From: an uncultured Collinsella sp.
Lineage (GTDB): Bacteria > Actinomycetota > Coriobacteriia > Coriobacteriales > Coriobacteriaceae
Assembly (NCBI GenBank): GCA_900550195.1
Contig: URRB01000009.1
Coordinates: forward strand, 23,376 to 87,375
Direction: 5' to 3'
DNA: 64,000 bases
Part shown: piece after piece, positions 25,758-33,154 of the stretch
Numbering within the stretch: position 1 is the first letter of the stretch
Layout of the letters: each line of letters begins with the position of its first letter
Notes under the pieces: model-generated
Seen by the model: only the letters and a program-made list of their open reading frames with translations
Database searches by the model: none
Told to the model about the DNA's origin: nothing
Made by a program: the position numbers and the translations under genes

Positions 25758-26471
25758 CTAGTACGTATAGGTGTAGCCGCCCGTATCGCCACGATTGAAG
25801 GACTTTACATACTCGATAGCCTGACCGCTCGCGTCATAGCTCACGCATTCCAAAAGCAAAACAAGATCGCCCTGTTCCAGTCCAAGGAGGCCGGCATCTC
25901 GTGCGCCCAGTGCCTCGATATCGAGCTTTTCCTGTGCCATGACTGGCTTTCGGCCCAGCATCTCATAGGTCTCGTACAAACTGAAGACCGACACGTCAAT
26001 ATCTTCGATGGTTGGGAACAGCAGGCAGGGAATCAGCGCCGTCTCAATCGATACGGGGCTACCGTTTATGCAGTTCAGGCGTCGAACGGAATAGAGCAGG
26101 TCGTCCTCGGCGATGCCAAACAGGTCGGCGTAATATGGCCCCGCATAACGCTTGGAACGCGCGAGAATACGGACGGACGGCTCGCCGCCCGAAGCACGGA
26201 CCGATTCACGGAAACCGACCGTGCGTTCAAAAAAAGCAGGTACTTTCTGCGCCACAAAGGCACCTTTTCCCCGAACACGGCGAATCTGCCCGCGTCGAAC
26301 CAGCTCATCGACAGCGCTTCGGATGGTCAAGCGTGTCGTACCAAATTCCTCGGCGAGGTCTTTTTCGGACGGAATCATGGAACCCGTGGGATATGCACCG
26401 CGCTCGATACGTTCCTCGATGCAGCGTCGAATGCGCATATAAACCGGGGTGGCATCTACTGTTTCAGCCAT
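25758..26471 (-). CDS. GntR-family regulator with UTRA ligand domain (second of a pair)
   Basis: The 237-residue regulator has an N-terminal winged helix (PVYMRIRRCIEERIERGAYP, SEKDLAEEFGTTRLTIRSAV, GKGAFVAQK) and a C-terminal UTRA domain (GFRESVRASG, then PVSIETALIP and IEYVKSFNRGD). UTRA domains bind sugar phosphates or similar ligands. It lies directly upstream of the gfrE-frlB-PTS operon on the same strand and overlaps the other GntR gene by 16 bp. The likely role is repression of one or both Amadori operons, relieved by a phosphorylated substrate (inference). Confidence 0.9.
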   Translation of the reverse strand: MAETVDATPVYMRIRRCIEERIERGAYPTGSMIPSEKDLAEEFGTTRLTIRSAVDELVRRGQIRRVRGKGAFVAQKVPAFFERTVGFRESVRASGGEPSVRILARSKRYAGPYYADLFGIAEDDLLYSVRRLNCINGSPVSIETALIPCLLFPTIEDIDVSVFSLYETYEMLGRKPVMAQEKLDIEALGARDAGLLGLEQGDLVLLLECVSYDASGQAIEYVKSFNRGDTGGYTYTY

Positions 26472-27223
26472 TGTTCACCTGCCACGCTCCTCATGCCGTT
26501 CTCTTCGCCGTTATCGGCAAAGCGGAACTTTGTGGGCAAAATCACCGATTTGCAATGCTCCACAAAACGCATGTCCTTATCAAATTCGATCGAGCTCTCA
26601 TAGAACACCGGCGTTCCCTCTTCTTGCTGGAGCAGCTCGGCCTCTTCGACGTTCAAACGCGAGATGGAGATATGCTCACGTCCATGCTCAACGCGCACGC
26701 CACCTTCTTTGAGCAAGACATCGTAAAGGCTCTCACACTCAAAATCGTGCTCGGGAAGCGATGGGCACAGGGACAGGTTAACGTGAGCGGTCTCGATTGA
26801 CGCCGGCTCGCCCTCAATAAGTCGAACGCGCTGCATGCGGAGCAAGGGAGCGCCTACAGCCACCCCAAGCTTGTCGGCAAGCGCCTCATCCGCCTCGATG
26901 GTCCCGGTGGAAACCAGACGAGAAGAGGGGTGCAGGCCGGCAGTCCGCACAGCATCGGAAAAGTTATACGTTTCCTGGAAGATGTTCAGCGGCTTGGGAG
27001 GACACACATACGTGCCCGATCCGCGACGGCTCTCGAGCGTTCCACACGAGATAAGCCGCGTGATACCGGCACGCAACGCCGTACGCGAAACGCCAATCTC
27101 TTCGCACAGCACGCGCTCGGCCGGCAGGCGATCGCCGCCGGCAAGCTGATGGTGCTGGATATACCAAAGAATTCCCTCAACAGCATGATCTTTGGGGGGA
27201 ATTGCATAAGATTCGCCTGCCAT
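26456..27223 (-). CDS. GntR-family regulator with UTRA ligand domain (first of a pair)
   Basis: The 255-residue protein has the GntR helix-turn-helix (HAVEGILWYIQHHQLAGGDRL, PAERVLCEEIGVSRTALRAG, SRRGSGTYV) and a UTRA domain starting at about residue 85 (YNFSDAVRTAGLHPSS), with ASIETAHVNLS and VEHCKSVILP. It is only distantly like its partner gene, so the two probably read different ligands or sites. The stop of this gene lies within the start of the next, giving coupled translation. Having two UTRA regulators matches the two PTS operons and two deglycase types. Confidence 0.9.
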   Translation of the reverse strand: MAGESYAIPPKDHAVEGILWYIQHHQLAGGDRLPAERVLCEEIGVSRTALRAGITRLISCGTLESRRGSGTYVCPPKPLNIFQETYNFSDAVRTAGLHPSSRLVSTGTIEADEALADKLGVAVGAPLLRMQRVRLIEGEPASIETAHVNLSLCPSLPEHDFECESLYDVLLKEGGVRVEHGREHISISRLNVEEAELLQQEEGTPVFYESSIEFDKDMRFVEHCKSVILPTKFRFADNGEENGMRSVAGEQWLKQ

Positions 27224-27261
27224 TGCACAGACTCCTCATTCAGAAACGTATGCCGCCAAAA

Positions 27262-27750
27262 TTAGGCCAGCCCTCCCATGGCATCAAATTCTGCCTTGAT
27301 CTTCTCGGCGACATTCCGATACGACTTATATAGACTTGAATCGCGTTTGACTTCGTCGGTCATAACGGGAATCTCTAATTTGGAAACCTCGTCTTTTCCC
27401 GTCTGAACCGCCACAACAACGCCCATACCAAGACACATATTACGCTTGGCAGCATTTATTTTTGCTGCCTTGGCAGGATTTGCCAGGATACGCTGGGCAA
27501 ATTCCTGTTTAGAGACCGCTTCTTCGGCCTCCGGATCGCCCGCCTCGGCCACTTCGCACTGCAACACGTCCGCATAGTCAAAAATCTTCGGCTCGCCGCC
27601 GCGCTGATGCACGGCCCACTTGCGGCGCGTGGCATCCTGGTAGATGGCCGGCAAAAATGTAAACCGCGGCGGGTCCAAAATCGTATCCGTGATGGTAAAC
27701 ACATCGGGATCAAAGGCATCCTGCGGGTTTTTCTTCTTGAACAGCCCCAT
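27262..27750 (-). CDS. Conserved-looking hypothetical protein
   Basis: This 162-residue soluble protein is not recognised. It begins MGLFKKKNPQDAFDPD, has a segment WAVHQRGGEPKIFDYADVLQ, then an Ala/Lys-rich helical stretch (ILANPAKAAKINAAKRNMCL) and a C-terminal part with DSSLYKSYRNVAEKIKAEFD. There are no signal peptide, membrane span, Cys pairs or catalytic motifs. Length and codon use look like a real gene. An AGGCTGAT sequence precedes ATG 27750. It lies 38 bp before the GntR pair on the same strand, but nothing links it functionally. Confidence 0.7.
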   Translation of the reverse strand: MGLFKKKNPQDAFDPDVFTITDTILDPPRFTFLPAIYQDATRRKWAVHQRGGEPKIFDYADVLQCEVAEAGDPEAEEAVSKQEFAQRILANPAKAAKINAAKRNMCLGMGVVVAVQTGKDEVSKLEIPVMTDEVKRDSSLYKSYRNVAEKIKAEFDAMGGLA

Positions 27751-27872
27751 ATCAGCCTCCCGTACTAGCATTAAACAACTCAAGCTGAATATAGCACCAA
27801 TTTCAAGCCGCTGCCTTACCCTATCGGTGCGCGGCGTCTATGGCTCGCCCAGCGGAAGAGTTAACGGACGAG

Positions 27873-27943
27873 GGCCGGGCTGCCTGCCTTGTTTTGAGAA
27901 GTGGGCTCCGCGAACTTCTCAAAACAAGGCAGGCAGCCCGGCC
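27873..27943. repeat. Perfect 30-bp inverted repeat between unknown gene and lacI-type gene
   Basis: The arms 27873-27902 and 27914-27943 are exact inverses over all 30 bp, with an 11-nt loop GGGCTCCGCGA. It lies downstream of the LacI gene and upstream of the hypothetical gene, both on the minus strand. There is no T-run on either side, so it is not a classical terminator. The core differs from the conserved core of the 30251 and 48081 elements, though arm length is the same. Confidence 0.85.
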
Positions 27944-27998
27944 CCGCCGGCAAATAGTGGACACTCCGCATGCAATCTATGCAACCAAACAAGTACGT

Positions 27999-29027
27999 TT
28001 AGCTACATTCGGTAAGTTCGAGCACGCTGCCCTTAACGATAAGCGCCGGCTCCAGGACGACCTCTTCGGCACGCCTGCCGCCCCTACCGGCAAGACGCTT
28101 GGACATGCAGCCAAAAGCATGCTCCGCAAGGACACCAGGATCCTGCTCAATCGCGGTCAGCGCCGGCTCAAAGAGAACGTCGGCCGCCGAGTTGTCATAG
28201 CTCACCACCGAGATATCGCCCGGGATGCTCTTCCCCATCTCGTGCAAGCGCTTGAGCAGACCGAGGGCGATGTTATCCGAACTTGCGAACACAGCGGTGG
28301 CATCAGTTGCGAGCACCGCCTCCGAGGCCTCGTAGGCACTCGGAATGTAGTACTCGCTCTCAAACTCCAAACGTGCGTCGATAGGCAGGCCAACCTCGCG
28401 CAGCGCGCGCTCATAGCCGGCAAGTCGCTTACGCCTCGTATTGGAACGGCGCGCGTTAACCAAGCAGGCAATGCGACGGTGACCCTGCTCGATCAGATAG
28501 CGAGTGGCCATGTAGCCACCCATCTCGTGGTCGAACATCACTTTGTCGCACTCGAGCCCCTCAATGGCACGGTCGACCATCACGGCAGGGATAGGCAGAT
28601 GGCTGACTTCTTCGCGCAGGGCGCGGTCGTCGGAGAACTCGTCGCCCACAACCAGGAAGACACCATCAACGCCGCGCGTTACCAGCTGGCGCAGCAGCTC
28701 CAGATCGTCGTCGGCACTTCCACCCGAGCTGGTAATGAAGAGCGCATAGCCGTCCTCGCGGCAGCGCTTTTCCAGGCTACCGGCGAGCGAGGCAAAAAAG
28801 CGGCTCTCGATGTTAGGGACGATAAGGCCCAGCGTGCGCGACTCGCGCATGACCAGACTACGCGCAATCTGATTAGGAACATAGTGGTTGCGCGCCGCAA
28901 CCTCCTTGATGAGCTTGCGGTTTTCTTCCGAGATGCGACAGGGCCGATTATTGAGAACAAGCGAGACTGACGAGGGGGAAAGCCCCACCTCCTGGGCAAT
29001 CTGCTTGAGGGTGACTTTGTTGGCCAT
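27999..29027 (-). CDS. LacI-family transcriptional regulator
   Basis: The 342-residue protein has the LacI DNA-binding head VTLKQIAQEVGLSPSSVSLVLNN, the hinge region RNHYVPNQIARSLVMRESRTLGLIVPNIES, and a periplasmic-binding-protein-like ligand domain to the C-terminus, with the family's DISVVSYDNSAADVLFEPALTAI. It is a sugar- or nucleoside-responsive regulator of unknown target. The frame stays open to 30122 but only through antisense of murB; ATG 29027 (MANKVTLKQIA) with AAGGAG upstream is the real start. It is divergent from murB. Confidence 0.93.
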   Translation of the reverse strand: MANKVTLKQIAQEVGLSPSSVSLVLNNRPCRISEENRKLIKEVAARNHYVPNQIARSLVMRESRTLGLIVPNIESRFFASLAGSLEKRCREDGYALFITSSGGSADDDLELLRQLVTRGVDGVFLVVGDEFSDDRALREEVSHLPIPAVMVDRAIEGLECDKVMFDHEMGGYMATRYLIEQGHRRIACLVNARRSNTRRKRLAGYERALREVGLPIDARLEFESEYYIPSAYEASEAVLATDATAVFASSDNIALGLLKRLHEMGKSIPGDISVVSYDNSAADVLFEPALTAIEQDPGVLAEHAFGCMSKRLAGRGGRRAEEVVLEPALIVKGSVLELTECS

Positions 29028-29210
29028 CTCGCTCCTTCCAGGTTTACGCGCAATCTCTTGAAAGTATAGCGACCGCCCCTCTACCTCGGTGATAAACACT
29101 TTACCAATCCGGTAGACGGCTGTTTTATCGCCGCCAGCGCACCAAATCCGTCCGGGTGGGGTATATTGCAATCGATTGATGACAACGACCACCAAAAGGC
29201 GGATATTCGT

Positions 29211-30173
29211 ATGCACGAGAACGACTTTTTTAACGAGGACCTGCTGTGCGCGCTTGCTGGCGTTGCCGGCGAGGACAACGTGCTGATGAGCGAGCCCATG
29301 CGCGAGCACACCACGTTTAAGATCGGCGGCCCGGCCGACGTCTTTGTCACGCCCGATACCGAGCAGGGCCTCGTCGCCACGCTCGACACCTGTTATCGCT
29401 GCGACCTGCCGCTCACCATCGTGGGCAACGGCTCCGACCTGCTCGTCGGCGACAAGGGTGTCCGCGGCGTCGTCGTGGCGTTGGGCGAAGGCCTCTCCGA
29501 CATTACGGTCGACGGTACGCACGTCACGGCGGCGGCCGGCGCCTTGCTTTCCGATGTCGCCGCGGCGGCAGCCGAGGCCGGTCTCACCGGCATGGAGCCC
29601 ATCTCGGGCATCCCCGGATCGGTCGGCGGCGCCTGCTACATGAACGCCGGCGCCTACGGTGCCTGCATGGCAGACGTGCTGGAGTCTGTGCGCGTCTACA
29701 AGCCCGCCCGCATGCTCGACGACGGCACCCGCGGCAGCGGCAACATCATCGAGTTCGATGTCGATGAGCTCAACCTGGGCTATCGCAAGAGTCGCATCGC
29801 CGACGACGGCTTTATCGTTCTTTCTGCCACCTTCAACCTCGCACCGGGCAACGCCGCGATGATCAAGGCCGACATGGACGACTACCGCCAGCGCCGCGAG
29901 GACAAGCAGCCGCTCGACATGCCGAGTGCCGGCTCCGCCTTCAAGCGCCCCGAGGGCCACTTTGCCGGCAAACTCATCATGGATGCCGGCCTGCGAGGAC
30001 ACGCCGTTGGCGGCGCGCAGGTAAGCGAAAAGCACTGCGGTTTTATCGTCAACGCCAACCACGCCACCGCCGCCGACGTTGACGAACTCATCCGCCACAT
30101 CCAAACAACCGTCAAAGACCAATTCAACGTAGACCTAGAACCCGAAGTCCACCGAGTAGGCGAATTTATTTAA
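29211..30173 (+). CDS. murB: UDP-N-acetylenolpyruvoylglucosamine reductase
   Basis: This 320-residue flavoenzyme reduces UDP-GlcNAc-enolpyruvate to UDP-MurNAc in cell-wall synthesis. It has the FAD-binding REHTTFKIGGPADVFV, NGSDLLVGDKGVRGVVV, GMEPISGIPGSVGGACYMNAG, and the catalytic-serine loop AGSAFKRPEGHFAGKLI, then GGAQVSEKHCGFIVN. The start at 29211 (MHENDFFNEDLL) fits the family N-terminus; a TTG at 29166 is less likely. It is monocistronic, with a terminator directly after the stop. Confidence 0.96.
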   Translation: MHENDFFNEDLLCALAGVAGEDNVLMSEPMREHTTFKIGGPADVFVTPDTEQGLVATLDTCYRCDLPLTIVGNGSDLLVGDKGVRGVVVALGEGLSDITVDGTHVTAAAGALLSDVAAAAAEAGLTGMEPISGIPGSVGGACYMNAGAYGACMADVLESVRVYKPARMLDDGTRGSGNIIEFDVDELNLGYRKSRIADDGFIVLSATFNLAPGNAAMIKADMDDYRQRREDKQPLDMPSAGSAFKRPEGHFAGKLIMDAGLRGHAVGGAQVSEKHCGFIVNANHATAADVDELIRHIQTTVKDQFNVDLEPEVHRVGEFI

Positions 30174-30177
30174 TAAG

Positions 30178-30197
30178 AAGGCCCCGAAAGGGGCCTT
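30178..30197 (+). terminator. Short hairpin after murB
   Basis: AAGGCCCC-GAAA-GGGGCCTT: an 8-bp stem with a stable GNRA-type tetraloop, beginning 4 bp after the murB stop. The downstream T-run is weak. Confidence 0.65.
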
Positions 30198-30250
30198 CAC
30201 CATATTTATTCAGCTAACCCAGTCCGGAGCGAAGCGCACCGGACCCGAGA

Positions 30251-30381
30251 GGTCCGCGGCTGTCCGAAAGGTATAAGGTTGATCGCGAGTTCCGCACGAG
30301 CCGGAGAGCACTTAATGTGCTCTCCGTGCGAGCAGGACTGTCCGAGCAGGCAACCTTATACCTTTCGGACAGCCGCGGACC
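30251..30381. repeat. Structured element A: perfect 30-bp arms around a conserved covarying core
   Basis: The arms 30251-30280 and 30352-30381 are exact inverses. The 71-nt core between them starts ATCGCGAGTTCCGCACGA, then holds an inner hairpin GGAGAGCAC-TTAAT-GTGCTCTCC, then GCGAGCAGGACTGT and GAGCAGG. The same core, with compensating changes in the inner stem, recurs in element B at 48081-48217, where the arms are unrelated in sequence. It lies between the convergent murB and secreted peptidase genes. No protein or known RNA family is recognised. Confidence 0.85.
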
Positions 30382-30399
30382 AGCGGTCGTTAAGCCCGG

Positions 30400-31605
30400 C
30401 TACGACAGCACCACGCCGCCGAGCCAGCCCCAACGCACGCCAGAGCCAGTGCCATAGAAGCTAATAAACGAATCAAGCGACTTAGACGTAATGGCGCCCT
30501 CGTTGCTCATAACGATGCCGCCGCCAACGTAGATACCCACATGACCGTAGATAAGGCCCGGAGCACCCGTGCCGCTATGCGATGAGTCGGCCACGATCAT
30601 GCCCACCTGCAGCGCCGAGCGGTCGGAGCTATAGCACCATGCGTTAAACATATCGCACGCGTTACCGCCAAAGTAGCCAACGCCGGCGTTACGGAAGACA
30701 TTGGTAACCCACGCCGCGCACCAGTTCTGACCCGGCGAAGGCGTGGAGTAGCACGCGTTGACGACGGCCTGCTGTTTGCCCGAGCCGGCATTCTGTTGCG
30801 GGGTTCCGGGCGCATACGATCCGCCACCCGAGCTTGAACCACCCGAGTAGGAATTGTTCTTGTTCGCGGCAGCCGCGGCAGCGGCAGCCTTCCTAGCAGC
30901 CTCCTCGGCCTGGGCGGCAGCGAGGATCTCGGAATCGCGCTGAGCCATGAGCTCCTTGACGTCGTCGGAAAGACCGTTCAGCACAGTCTGGACTTCTTGC
31001 TGCTTGGCCTGCATATCCTGCATCTGAGCAGTCTGCTGGTCCTTGAGCTTCTCTAAGTCGGCCTTCTGCGACTCGAGCTCGGTCTTTTGCGCATCGAGCT
31101 CTTCCTGGATAGTCTGAATGTCCTCGATGGCGTCGCGGTCGCTCTTGTTGATCTTCTCAACATAGTGCGCATTGGCGACGAGTTCCTCAAACGAGCCAGA
31201 GGCCAGCAGCAGCGACAGAATGTTCGTGCCGCCGGACTTGTAGCTGGCGGCCACGCGATCGGAAAGGTCGTTGCGCTTCTTCTTGAGCTCGGCCTTCTTT
31301 TCATCGATCTGGGCCTGCGTGTCGTCAATCTTGCCCTGGACATTCTCGATGTCGTTGAGGGTCTGGGCATTCTTGTTGGCCAGCGCCGCATACTCATTTG
31401 CGATGCTGTCGAGCTGGGCCTGAACCTCGTCGAGCTGGGCCTGGGCGGCATTCAGTTTATCGGTTGTTTCTTTGGAAGCCTCCGCCGCATGGGCGCGAGC
31501 GGGCAGGCCAAAAAGAACTGCCGCAGAAGCGGCGCCGAACAGGGCCTTGAGGGCAGTGCGGCGCGAGAGCTCCTGGGAAAGGATGGAATCGCTGTTTGGT
31601 GACAT
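30400..31605 (-). CDS. Secreted coiled-coil protein with C-terminal CHAP/NlpC-like cysteine peptidase or amidase domain
   Basis: The 401-residue protein begins with a twin-arginine-like signal (SRRTALKALFGAASAAVLFGLPARAHA, roughly residues 15-41). Residues 42-~245 form a long coiled coil (repeats such as LDEVQAQLDSIANEYAALAN and KADLEKLKDQQTAQMQ). A low-complexity Ala then Ser/Gly linker follows. The C-terminal ~125 residues have the active-site-like NWCAAWVTNVFRNAGV and GHVGIYVGGG, giving Cys and His of the papain-like cell-wall hydrolases. This layout matches PcsB/RipA-type peptidoglycan hydrolases acting at division. GGAG lies 7 bp before ATG 31605. CHAP and NlpC/P60 cannot be separated with certainty by eye. 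Confidence 0.85.
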   Translation of the reverse strand: MSPNSDSILSQELSRRTALKALFGAASAAVLFGLPARAHAAEASKETTDKLNAAQAQLDEVQAQLDSIANEYAALANKNAQTLNDIENVQGKIDDTQAQIDEKKAELKKKRNDLSDRVAASYKSGGTNILSLLLASGSFEELVANAHYVEKINKSDRDAIEDIQTIQEELDAQKTELESQKADLEKLKDQQTAQMQDMQAKQQEVQTVLNGLSDDVKELMAQRDSEILAAAQAEEAARKAAAAAAAANKNNSYSGGSSSGGGSYAPGTPQQNAGSGKQQAVVNACYSTPSPGQNWCAAWVTNVFRNAGVGYFGGNACDMFNAWCYSSDRSALQVGMIVADSSHSGTGAPGLIYGHVGIYVGGGIVMSNEGAITSKSLDSFISFYGTGSGVRWGWLGGVVLS

Positions 31606-31871
31606 ATGTACTCCGTTACATGTTTATTTATATGTCGCTCAACTCATACATATTAGCGTACATATGGCGCGTCCCAACGATTTCCACGAACGGCAGGAAA
31701 CTACAAGGTCAGCGGCTCGTAAGCAAATGTCAAAGATCAGGTTATGCGTACGCAAGCTCTTCTATGAGTACGTTGGCACAATCCTCCGCTTTTCCTACAG
31801 CGCACGATTTGGGCGTCCCTGCCTGCGCTATACTCCCCTGAAGAAGTGTTCCTGATTCGATAGGAGACTAC

Positions 31872-32933
31872 ATGTCCAAAGCACTCGACCCCAAAGACAC
31901 CTGTGTCCTCGTTACCGGTGGCGCCGGCTTTATCGGCTCGCACACCGTCGTTCAGCTGCTCGAGGGTGGCTACCAGGTCGTCATCGTCGATGATCTCTCC
32001 AACTCCAGCGCCGTCGCCGTCGACCGCGTCAAGACCATCGTGGGCGACGAGGCCGCCAAGAACCTCACCTTCTACGAGGCCAACGTGCTCGACCGCGATG
32101 CGATGAACAAGATCTTCGATACCCATCAGATCGACCGCGTCATCCACTTTGCCGGCTTTAAGGCCGTCGGCGAGTCGGTGAGCAAGCCCGTCGAGTACTA
32201 CCACAACAACATCGAGAACACCCTGGTGCTCATCGACGTCATGCGCAACCATGGCTGCAAGTCCATCATCTTCTCGAGCTCCTCGACCGTCTACGGCGAC
32301 CCGGACAACCCGCCCGTCACCGAGGAGGATCCTAAGAAGCCCGCGACCAACCCCTATGGTTGGACCAAGTGGATGATCGAGCAGATCCTTATGGACGTCC
32401 ACACCGCCGACCCCGAGTGGGACGTCGTGCTGCTCCGTTACTTCAACCCCATTGGCGCTCATCCGTCGGGCCTGATCGGCGAGGACCCCAAGGGCATCCC
32501 CAACAACCTGGTGCCCTATGTCGCCCAGGTTGCCGTGGGCAAGCTCGAGGCCGTTCAGGTCTTTGGCAACGACTACCCCACCCCCGACGGCACCGGCGTG
32601 CGCGACTACATCCACGTGTGCGATCTGGCCTCTGGTCACGTTGCCGCCCTTAATTGGATGAACGGCAAGACCGGCGTCGAGATCTTTAACCTGGGCACCG
32701 GCACCGGCACCTCGGTACTCGAGGTCGTCGCCGCCTTCTCCAAGGCTTGTGGCAAGGAGCTGCCCTACGTGATCCGCGAGCGCCGCGCCGGCGACATCGC
32801 TGCCAACTGGTGCGATGCCTCCAAGGCCGAGCGCATGATGGGCTGGAAGGCCCAGTACGACATCGCGGACATGTGCCGCGATAGCTGGAACTGGCAGAGC
32901 CACAACCCCAACGGCTTCGCCGACGCCGAGTAG
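31872..32933 (+). CDS. galE: UDP-glucose 4-epimerase
   Basis: The 353-residue extended short-chain dehydrogenase interconverts UDP-galactose and UDP-glucose. It has the NAD loop VTGGAGFIGSHT (14-25), the SSSSTVYG strand with catalytic Ser/Thr, and the YxxxK pair at Tyr162/Lys166 (PYGWTKWMIE). HFAGFKAVGESV and the late RRAGDIAANWCDA region are standard GalE. An AGGAG-like site precedes ATG 31872, and a strong terminator follows. It opens the alpha-glucan/galactose part of the window but has its own transcript. Confidence 0.97.
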   Translation: MSKALDPKDTCVLVTGGAGFIGSHTVVQLLEGGYQVVIVDDLSNSSAVAVDRVKTIVGDEAAKNLTFYEANVLDRDAMNKIFDTHQIDRVIHFAGFKAVGESVSKPVEYYHNNIENTLVLIDVMRNHGCKSIIFSSSSTVYGDPDNPPVTEEDPKKPATNPYGWTKWMIEQILMDVHTADPEWDVVLLRYFNPIGAHPSGLIGEDPKGIPNNLVPYVAQVAVGKLEAVQVFGNDYPTPDGTGVRDYIHVCDLASGHVAALNWMNGKTGVEIFNLGTGTGTSVLEVVAAFSKACGKELPYVIRERRAGDIAANWCDASKAERMMGWKAQYDIADMCRDSWNWQSHNPNGFADAE

Positions 32934-32955
32934 CAAAAACCTACATACCGCTCTT

Positions 32956-32990
32956 GCCCCGATCTCACGTTGTGAGGTCGGGGCTTTTTT
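32956..32990 (+). terminator. Intrinsic terminator after galE
   Basis: GCCCCGAtCTCAC and GTGAGgTCGGGGC arms followed by six T; ends galE. Confidence 0.9.
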
Positions 32991-33004
32991 CATGGCATGT
33001 AACC

Positions 33005-33056
33005 ATTCGCCGAAAATCGACCAACTTTTTTATCTTGCCTGTACATGTTTAAACAA
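33005..33056 (+). promoter_or_regulatory. Shared sugar-operon motifs upstream of malQ
   Basis: TTCGCCGAAAATCGACC begins at 33006, an inverted form of the TTCGGYGAAC motif seen near 19311, 25658 and 42025. GTTTAAACAA at 33047-33056 is the inverse of the TTGTTTAAAC found twice upstream of the PTS EIICB gene. Both are within 150 bp of the malQ start. Confidence 0.45.
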
Positions 33057-33154
33057 CATGTTTTACAATAGGCGTATCGAATCAGAACATCGGAGGCGGA
33101 CTGCACACCCATCGGCAGGCCGACCCCACAACAAGAAGGTTGGTGAGCGCATTC

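Noticed and set aside
29028..30122. N-terminal extension of the LacI-family gene to a 707-residue protein
   Set aside because: The extra part is antisense to murB; a good ribosome-binding site and the LacI head start at 29027.
30251..30381. Element A as an ordinary intrinsic terminator
   Set aside because: The core is too long and conserved between copies, no T-run follows either arm, and murB already has its own hairpin at 30178.
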